This document shows, piece by piece, positions 57,991-64,000 of a stretch of 64,000 nt of DNA. The position numbers and the translations under genes are program-made. The notes below the pieces were generated by a model. The model made no database searches. It saw only the letters and a program-made list of their open reading frames with translations, and was not told the origin of the DNA. The stretch's first letter is position 1. Each line of letters begins with the position of its first letter. Origin of the DNA: Candidatus Rifleibacteriota bacterium (GTDB lineage: Bacteria > Muiribacteriota > Ozemobacteria > Ozemobacterales > Ozemobacteraceae); contig JADFZL010000002.1 of assembly GCA_015232575.1 (NCBI GenBank), positions 434,001-498,000 of the forward strand. Direction: 5' to 3'.

Positions 57991-59374
57991 ATCAAGCAAT
58001 ATTCTGATAGTAGACGATGAAAAATCAATTTTGTTCAGCCTGAAAGCTGCCTTATCCAAAGAAGGATATAATGTCAAGACGGCTACAGAACCTGGTGAGG
58101 CAATAAGGCTGATTGAGCCCGGTTCTTTCCAGGTTATTATTTCAGATTACAATATGCCTGGAATGAATGGCGTTGAATTTCTGAAAAAAGCCAAGACTCT
58201 TGACCCAGAAGTTGTGTTCATTCTGATGACTGCCTACGGTTCTGAGAAACTTGCGATAGAAGCAATAAAAGAAGGTGCTTATGATTATTTTTCGAAACCT
58301 TTTGATATTGATGAAATGCGAGTCAAGGTTGCGAAGGCATGTGAAAGATTCGACCTTGCCTGGCAGAAAAAAAGTCTTGAGGAAAGATTTCTTGTCGAAC
58401 CCTCTGATGACAAAATAATCGGAGTTTCTCCGCAGTCGCAGGCTGTCAAAGAGCGCATTGAACAGGTTGCGAAGAGTGATATTACAGTTCTTATTCATGG
58501 CGAGTCTGGTACTGGAAAAGAGCTTGTCGCCGAGGCACTTCAGAGACAGAGCCTTCGAGCATCAGGACCTTTTGTAAAACTCAACTGCGCCGCTCTTCCT
58601 GAAAACCTCATCGAAAGTGAACTTTTTGGATATGAACGAGGCGCATTTACTGGAGCAACAGCCAGAAAGCGCGGTAAATTCGAAGTAGCGAACGGTGGTA
58701 CAATATTTCTTGATGAAATTGGAGACATGGCACTGAATACACAGGCAAAAGTGCTTCGTGCAATTCAGGAACGTGAAGTTGAAAGACTTGGCGGAAATGA
58801 AACAATTAAAGTGGACGTGAGAATTATTACTGCCACACATAAAGATCTAAAGGCACTTATTTCCGAGGGAAGATTCCGCGAAGATCTTTTCTACAGAATT
58901 AATGTTGTAAGTATTGAACTGGCACCTCTCAGAGAGCGTCCGGATGACATTTCGCTCCTGGCTGATCACTTTCTCGGCATTGCGGCAAAGAAGCTTGACA
59001 GAAAGCTCAGCGGAATATCTCCAAAGGCAATGACAGCACTGAAGAACTTTAAATGGCCCGGAAACGTCAGACAACTTCAGAATATTATTGAAGGTGCTTC
59101 TGTTTTTTCACGTACTGACACAATAGAACTTGAAAATCTTCCCGATGAAGTAAAACTTGGATTTGCACCGGAAACTCAGACATCAAACCTCGACTGGATT
59201 GCCTCTCAAATTGAAAAAGGCAAAAGCCTTGACGAAGTTGTTGCTGAAATTGAACGGGAAATGATCATGAGAATTCTGACTGCAACCAGCGGAAATCAGT
59301 CGCAGGCCGCAACCCGCCTTGGAATTAAGCGCGGAACGTTGCAGTACAAAATGAAAACTTATGGTATAGGCTGA
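57983..59374 (+). CDS. NtrC-family sigma-54 response regulator
   Basis: 463 residues. Receiver domain with phospho-acceptor Asp55 (IISDYNMPGMNG). AAA+ domain with Walker A GESGTGKE (173-180), the sigma-54 contact loop GAFTGA, Walker B GGTIFLDEIGD and FREDLFYRINVV. A Fis-type helix-turn-helix ends the protein (SQAATRLGIKRGTLQYKMK). It activates sigma-54 promoters when phosphorylated by the upstream kinase. Targets may include the polysaccharide genes in the same operon. Confidence 0.92.
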   Translation: MLKSSNILIVDDEKSILFSLKAALSKEGYNVKTATEPGEAIRLIEPGSFQVIISDYNMPGMNGVEFLKKAKTLDPEVVFILMTAYGSEKLAIEAIKEGAYDYFSKPFDIDEMRVKVAKACERFDLAWQKKSLEERFLVEPSDDKIIGVSPQSQAVKERIEQVAKSDITVLIHGESGTGKELVAEALQRQSLRASGPFVKLNCAALPENLIESELFGYERGAFTGATARKRGKFEVANGGTIFLDEIGDMALNTQAKVLRAIQEREVERLGGNETIKVDVRIITATHKDLKALISEGRFREDLFYRINVVSIELAPLRERPDDISLLADHFLGIAAKKLDRKLSGISPKAMTALKNFKWPGNVRQLQNIIEGASVFSRTDTIELENLPDEVKLGFAPETQTSNLDWIASQIEKGKSLDEVVAEIEREMIMRILTATSGNQSQAATRLGIKRGTLQYKMKTYGIG

Positions 59375-59392
59375 ATTCGTTGAAACTCGTAG

Positions 59393-59436
59393 ACGCGGCA
59401 TCTTGCCGCGTTGTCTTAAGTGGTTGGAAGCCACTT
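59393..59436. repeat. Two small palindromes after the response regulator
   Basis: ACGCGGCA/TGCCGCGT (59393-59411) and AAGTGG/CCACTT (59418-59436) are short dispersed-repeat-type hairpins directly before a REP palindrome. Confidence 0.5.
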
Positions 59437-59445
59437 CTAGCTTGT

Positions 59446-59511
59446 TGTCATTTCGACCGAAGGGAGAAATCCCGTATTTACGGAGATCTCTCACATTCGT
59501 TCGAGATGACA
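59446..59511. repeat. REP-like palindrome, copy 4
   Basis: TGTCATTTCGACCGAAGGGA ... AGATCTCTCACATTCGTTCG...GATGACA. The most regular copy of the family. Confidence 0.8.
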
Positions 59512-59532
59512 GTGAATATGATACTTCCACCC

Positions 59533-59582
59533 AAAAAATATGCCCTGGTAGTCTTAAATGACATTCCAGGGCATATTTTTTT
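59533..59582. terminator. Bidirectional hairpin terminator
   Basis: AAAAAATATGCCCTGG (59533-59548) pairs with CCAGGGCATATTTTTT from 59566, with T-run. It lies between the convergent response regulator and DUF4105 genes. Confidence 0.8.
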
Positions 59583-59596
59583 GTTTTTAAATCAGC

Positions 59597-60661
59597 TTAC
59601 AATTGAAGTCTCTTAATTCCCTTGAGCGCTATATCAGGAGTGATTGTAAGCATTTTATCTTCGATAAGGCTCTTTTTCATGAGATATTTCGGAACTGCAA
59701 CTGGTGTGGTAGCTTTTAAATTGTACACCATCGAAGGAATTGTCCACATGTCAATTCTCTTTTCTTCAGGAAGCACGCGGTTCATCATAAGAAGCAGGTT
59801 ATTTGTACAGTTGTTTGTGATTGTATGGTAATACTCTCCAGCACGGTTGACGCTTCCAATGCGCAGACATTCAATAACAAGATTCTTCTTCTGATCGTGT
59901 GTCATGACGAGCGGGTAGAGGTGCAATTCTTCTTTTCGGAAAATAATTTCTTCCATGTAATCTTCGTAAGATGTAAGAATCCAGGCATTTCCAAAAATGT
60001 TTTTGAAGCCGTCCGCAAGTGAAAAGCTCTGATCCTTGCGCTGCTGAGCTTCTATTGTCAGACACATTCCATCGGTTGTCTCACCCTTTGTTGTTGTTAT
60101 TGCATCTTTTCCCTTGAAAGTGAACAGGAAAAGGCTGTGAGCGGCAAGCCATTTTGGTTCGAAAGGTTTCAGTACAAGATAGACGTTGTCTATCATATCC
60201 GGCTTAATTCTTGCGATTCGATAATGATGTTCTTCAAGGCCTGCAGTATAAGATCCGGGTTTTTGTCTGAAACGGAAGTTTCCTACTGTAAATACTCCAT
60301 CGCGTTCAGATACAAGTTTCATCGTTCTTTGTCCGGGTTTGAATCCGGGGAAGACGACCTTTTTCTCATCAACAGGTTTTTTCACTATTGATTTGATCTT
60401 TAGTTCTTCCATCTGGTCGGCTTGTTTTACTGAGCCTTCAACGATTACGTTTTCATCGTCAAAAGCTGCAACATCTTTAAAATCAATTCCGACGAGCTTA
60501 AAAATTCGTCCGTCTTCAGTAGTTAATTTTGCCTTGGCTGATCGTACAGTAACAATGCCCTCAAGTTTATAATTTACCTGCGCTGAGACTTGCAGTCCAG
60601 AGGCGATTACCAGAACAAAAATTATCAGAAACGATTTCAGTAAAGCTGATTTTTTTATCAT
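59597..60661 (-). CDS. Secreted DUF4105/Lnb-like protein
   Basis: 354 residues from ATG 60661 (GGAGG upstream; the TTG four codons earlier overlaps that site). Signal peptide 1-27 (ends QVSAQ). Residues about 30-110 form a small beta domain (KLEGIVTVRSAKAKLTTEDG). The C-terminal half has the DUF4105/Lnb N-terminal domain pattern: LFLFTFKG, TTKGETTDGMCLTIEAQ and YYHTITNNCTNNLLLMMNRV, where Cys is the likely nucleophile. Lnb proteins are periplasmic lipid or lipoprotein acyltransferases; this one lacks the membrane half. Function is inferred from that domain only. Confidence 0.7.
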   Translation of the reverse strand: MIKKSALLKSFLIIFVLVIASGLQVSAQVNYKLEGIVTVRSAKAKLTTEDGRIFKLVGIDFKDVAAFDDENVIVEGSVKQADQMEELKIKSIVKKPVDEKKVVFPGFKPGQRTMKLVSERDGVFTVGNFRFRQKPGSYTAGLEEHHYRIARIKPDMIDNVYLVLKPFEPKWLAAHSLFLFTFKGKDAITTTKGETTDGMCLTIEAQQRKDQSFSLADGFKNIFGNAWILTSYEDYMEEIIFRKEELHLYPLVMTHDQKKNLVIECLRIGSVNRAGEYYHTITNNCTNNLLLMMNRVLPEEKRIDMWTIPSMVYNLKATTPVAVPKYLMKKSLIEDKMLTITPDIALKGIKRLQL

Positions 60662-60844
60662 TTTGTCCTCCAATTATTTATTACTACCAGGCCATTATAC
60701 CTGAAAAGGCACTTTTTGACAAGAAGCCCATCAATATTGATTCTTAGCATCACAATGCGTTGGAAATGGCGCATTTTCCAGGTTGAGGTTCTTACTCATC
60801 CCATTATTTACGATTTTGCATACTAAATTTAAGTCTGCTGGAAA

Positions 60845-62656
60845 TTATTCAGAAGTTGAAAGAAGCAAATTCGATATTTCTGCGTATGCTTTAATCGCTT
60901 CGGTTATGTAGCAGGGTTCAGGATTATTATTTTTTTTCATTTTGAGCAAATCAGAGACTTCATCAAGACAGATTTTTAATTTTGAAGTTCTGAGCGGTTT
61001 GGTAAGAAATTTATTGAAATATCTGTATGCCGAACCAGAAACCGAAATGTCTGAAAAAGGTTTTAAACAGACGATTTGAACATCTTTGAATTTCATATAA
61101 CTTTTAATTTTTCCAGCTAATTCGCTTGCACTCATATCAGGCATTCCGCTGTCCACAAAAACAATATTAAATGATTCACTATTGCTGTGAATCAGGAATT
61201 CCAGGGCATTAACACTATTTGATGCTTCATAAACCTCTACTCCCCATGATTTGAGTATTCTCCCGAGGGAAAGCCTGAAAACACTGCTGTCATCGACGAT
61301 AAGTGCCTTAATTGAAGAGTAATCTTTATGTATGCATGAAGGCAGTTCAATATTTTGTTTTAGCTCCGTATTACTTTGTCTATATTCCTGCAAAGAATCT
61401 GAATTCCTGGCAGAGTCTTCGGATGACTTCATAAAGTCAGCAGTAAACCAAAAATTTGACCCACAGCTTTCCTTGCTTTCAAATGCAATGCTGCCATTCA
61501 TTAATTTTACAATTTCTCTGGAGATAGACAATCCAAGGCCCGTGCCCCGCGGATTTCTCTTTTTAAAAGTCTTTGTTTGCGAAAATGGTGTAAATAACCC
61601 ATCATGATATTTCTTCGGAATTCCAATTCCAGTGTCGCGAACTTCAAATCTTAATGTAGCTTTGCTTGAAGATTCCTTTTCAACCTTGACCTGAAGAACG
61701 ATTTCCCCAATGTCAGTAAACTTGATTGCGTTGCACGTCAAATTGGAAATAACCTGTCTCAACCTTAGCGGATCACCGATAACAAATTCAGGAACTTCTG
61801 CTTCGATTAACCAGTTGATTTCAAGATTCTTTTTTTGCACTTCAACAGCATATCCCTCACAAACTTCTTCGATAAGTTCATGTATTGAAAATCTTTTGCT
61901 GTCAAGCTTAAGCATGCCAGAAAAAAGTTTTGAGAGATCCAGGGCATTGTCAGATAATGAAAGCAGATTCTCTGCACTCGAAAATGCCACAGTAATTAAA
62001 TTTTTCTGTTCATCAGTCAGATTGCTGTCTTTAAGAAGGTCGAGAATTCCAATAACTCCCATAAGAGGAGAACGAATATCGTGAATTATCGAACCGATCA
62101 TCAGTCCTCTTTCTTTCTCCATGTTTTCAATTTTTTCCATCAAATTTTGAGAAAGTGCTAATGATCTGTTAAGTTTTTTTTCCATTTCATTTAATCTGCT
62201 GATATCAGAAAAATTTTCAATAATCAATTCCTCTTTGTTTATGACGACTCTGAAGGAATTTTTAAGTATTTTTCTGACCTTTCCGTCAACAGAAAGCATT
62301 GATCTTTCTGAACAATCATTTTCCTGTTTCAGATCACACAAAGGGCATCTTCCGTGGTCTTCCGGGCAAAGAAAGCAGTTGCACCTCTTTCCCGTAATTT
62401 CAGAACAGCTCAAACCAATCATTTCAGAAGCTTCGTCGTTGGCAAACTTGATTTTTCGGGTTCCAGGTTCAACAATAAAAACTCCACCGGTAAGGTTTCT
62501 GACAAAACTTTCAAGCAAAGCGCTTTCTTCGTTTTTCACCTCAGCTTTTTTTTGTTTGAGATCAATTATCTGCTTTTTATTGCGATAGAAGCTTAGAGCA
62601 AGAACACCAACAAGGATAGCCAAAAACAGAATTTGAATGAATAATGTATTATGCAT
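60845..62656 (-). CDS. Membrane-anchored hybrid histidine kinase with cysteine-rich PAS
   Basis: 603 residues, GGAG upstream. One membrane segment (3-22), PAS domain (about 45-165) holding a cysteine cluster (SCSEITGKRCNCFLCPEDHG, CPLCDLKQENDC), HisKA with IIHDIRSPLMGVIG, HATPase with VRDTGIGIP and NPRGTGLGLSISREIV, then a receiver with DDSSVFRLSLG and phospho-acceptor Asp in VFVDSGMPDM. The cysteines could bind a metal or sense redox. No separate regulator or output domain follows. Confidence 0.87.
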   Translation of the reverse strand: MHNTLFIQILFLAILVGVLALSFYRNKKQIIDLKQKKAEVKNEESALLESFVRNLTGGVFIVEPGTRKIKFANDEASEMIGLSCSEITGKRCNCFLCPEDHGRCPLCDLKQENDCSERSMLSVDGKVRKILKNSFRVVINKEELIIENFSDISRLNEMEKKLNRSLALSQNLMEKIENMEKERGLMIGSIIHDIRSPLMGVIGILDLLKDSNLTDEQKNLITVAFSSAENLLSLSDNALDLSKLFSGMLKLDSKRFSIHELIEEVCEGYAVEVQKKNLEINWLIEAEVPEFVIGDPLRLRQVISNLTCNAIKFTDIGEIVLQVKVEKESSSKATLRFEVRDTGIGIPKKYHDGLFTPFSQTKTFKKRNPRGTGLGLSISREIVKLMNGSIAFESKESCGSNFWFTADFMKSSEDSARNSDSLQEYRQSNTELKQNIELPSCIHKDYSSIKALIVDDSSVFRLSLGRILKSWGVEVYEASNSVNALEFLIHSNSESFNIVFVDSGMPDMSASELAGKIKSYMKFKDVQIVCLKPFSDISVSGSAYRYFNKFLTKPLRTSKLKICLDEVSDLLKMKKNNNPEPCYITEAIKAYAEISNLLLSTSE

Positions 62657-63272
62657 AATTTCTTCTCCAGATATTTTCTCTCAAAATCAGCCCAATTTTA
62701 ACAATTTTCAGCGTAAGAAAAATAATGATGTAACCCCTCTCGCTGGCAAATGAAGTTAGTTCCTCAAAGCTGTTTGTAAGATTGATTACCAAGATATATT
62801 TGATAATCAGACACCATAATTATTGAATTATTTCGCTTTAGTTGTTTCTGTAAATTAAAACGCTGAAAAAGGCTAATTTGTCATCTGTCTTTTGTTTTCT
62901 CTGATCAGTACAATGTGTTTCTGAAGCTGACCATAAAAAGTGTTTGTCTTACGAAATGGAAAAAAAAGATGCATCTCAAATAGATCAGACAAATAAATAA
63001 TTCGATTTGTCATATATCAAAAAAACGAACGCTTCAACACGCTCCTCAGTGGGGTTTCCCTGTTAAAAAGTTTGAAAGCCTTGCGGAATGTTGCAAGGCT
63101 TTCAAGGTATGCTGACGAACTATTTCTGTCGTATGAAAAATTTAAAAATCATCGTCACTGCTTGCTGATCTACCACTTTTTCAGAAAGAAGTTTTCCTGA
63201 TCATCACGCAAACCGATTACAGCTGCCAAAGTCCGAAACTTTAGAATGCAAAACCCTGTTCGAGAGGTTTGC
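62657..63272. other. Intergenic, one hairpin, no gene seen
   Basis: Apart from the hairpin at 63072-63105, no frame, repeat or RNA gene is recognised in these 616 bases. Confidence 0.4.
63072..63105. terminator. Perfect 13-bp hairpin
   Basis: TTGAAAGCCTTGC and its exact complement around GGAATGTT, downstream of the partial kinase gene on the minus strand. There is no T-run, so terminator function is a guess. Confidence 0.45.
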
Positions 63273-64000
63273 TCATCTCTTCTCTTTGGATGTTTCTTTC
63301 GGGGTATAGCGGTTCAGCATTTCTGCTAATTCTTCGTTTCGATAGGGTTTGCGAATGCTGCTGGTAAAACCGAATTCGGTGGGTCTGACCATTACAGGAT
63401 CTTCCGAATACCCGCTTGATGCATAGATTGGCATGTCTGGATACTGTTTTCGGAGTCCAACAATTGTCTCCTTGCCTCCCATGCCTCCAGGGATGGTCAA
63501 ATCGAAAAAGGCTCCGTCGATGGGCGCGCCATTAGTTGCAGCTTCGGCAAAAAGCTGCAGGGCTTCCTCGCCATCTTTTGCTTCAAGAATGGTATAACCC
63601 ATCTCCTTGAGTGAACGGCCGAGAATTTCTCTTATGTAAGGCTCGTCGTCCATGATCAGTATTCTGCCGCTGCCTGTGTGCGAAACCGACGCCTGGGAAA
63701 TTGATTGAACGTTTTCATTGTGCGATGCGGGAATAAATAGATGAAATGTTGTTCCTTTCCCCATAACCGATTCTACTTCGATACAGCCGTCGTGTTTCTG
63801 GAGGATTGCGTAACATGTTGCCAGGCCCAACCCATGCCCTTTCTGTTTGGTTGTAAAGAATGGGTCAAAGATACGTTTGAGTAGACCGGGTGGTATGCCG
63901 ATTCCGGTATCGTTAATCGAAAGTTTGATAAACATACCGGCTTTTAAAAGCATATTCTCGCCTTCTTTTACGACTACATTTTTTGCGGAAATAGCGATTC
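63273..64000 (-). CDS. Hybrid histidine kinase, C-terminal part (N-terminus outside window)
   Basis: The frame stays open to the right edge, upstream of the internal ATG at 63953 (...ISAKNVVVKEGENMLLKAG), so the start lies beyond 64000. Visible parts: HATPase with INDTGIGIPPGLL, FTTKQKGHGLGLATCYAIL, then a receiver with MDDEPYIREILG, phospho-acceptor Asp in AFFDLTIPGGMGG and SGYSEDP. This is the usual PAS-rich hybrid kinase tail. Its sensor part cannot be seen. Confidence 0.85.
   Translation of the reverse strand, partial: IAISAKNVVVKEGENMLLKAGMFIKLSINDTGIGIPPGLLKRIFDPFFTTKQKGHGLGLATCYAILQKHDGCIEVESVMGKGTTFHLFIPASHNENVQSISQASVSHTGSGRILIMDDEPYIREILGRSLKEMGYTILEAKDGEEALQLFAEAATNGAPIDGAFFDLTIPGGMGGKETIVGLRKQYPDMPIYASSGYSEDPVMVRPTEFGFTSSIRKPYRNEELAEMLNRYTPKETSKEKR

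Overview
The window looks like a piece of a diderm bacterial chromosome with AT-leaning composition. Lipoproteins, a DcaP-type outer-membrane porin and many secreted proteins point to an outer membrane. A spiro-SPASM radical SAM protein, collagen-like and RCC1 surface proteins and a large alpha-2-macroglobulin suggest a spirochaete-like or Riflebacteria-like lineage. That placement is inference; no rRNA, tRNA or ribosomal-protein gene is present to test it.

Layout. 1-5982 (minus) is the N-terminal 1994 codons of a giant secreted protein built of Ig-like modules, running off the left edge. 6200-8000 holds three small minus-strand units (a decayed BrnT/BrnA pair, a GyrI-like membrane-anchored protein, a DHCW-motif cupin), each followed by an attC-like imperfect palindrome; this resembles a short integrase-less integron cassette array. 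8.5-11 kb carries a ThiF-family adenylyltransferase with ThiS, then neuC. 11-21 kb is a surface/secreted region: a small secreted protein, a subtilase, an FGE-sulfatase-domain lipoprotein, a collagen/RCC1 lipoprotein and a sensor-propeller protein. 21-25.6 kb is an amino-sugar cluster (Gfo/Idh oxidoreductase, DegT aminotransferase, epimerase, WecD-like acetyltransferase) plus a ribbon-helix-helix protein. 25.6-33.6 kb has the macroglobulin, a cupin and two poorly known genes.

33.7-38.4 kb is the most suggestive block. A clear sigma-70 promoter and a leader with two terminators precede a lysine 2,3-aminomutase, two D-Ala-D-Ala-ligase-type ATP-grasp enzymes, a GNAT acetyltransferase and a cysteine-cluster protein, tightly packed. 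It could make a beta-lysine-containing peptide or solute. 40.4-44.2 kb holds a leucine-dehydrogenase-like protein lacking both active-site lysines, a butyrate kinase fused to an ABC_sub_bind ligand domain, and a membrane protein. Then come the porin, dxs with an 11-unit 40-bp tandem repeat directly upstream, a DUF1858 protein, a GH1 glucosidase/spiro-SPASM operon and, at 52.3-59.4 kb, an operon joining a Wzz/BY-kinase to a secreted solute-binding-like protein, a sensor kinase and an NtrC-type regulator. The window ends with a DUF4105/Lnb-like protein and two hybrid-type kinases, the last cut by the right edge.

Intergenic regions carry several dispersed repeat families: a REP-like palindrome (at least four full copies and further halves), a 129-bp element in two copies, and a few single inverted-repeat elements.
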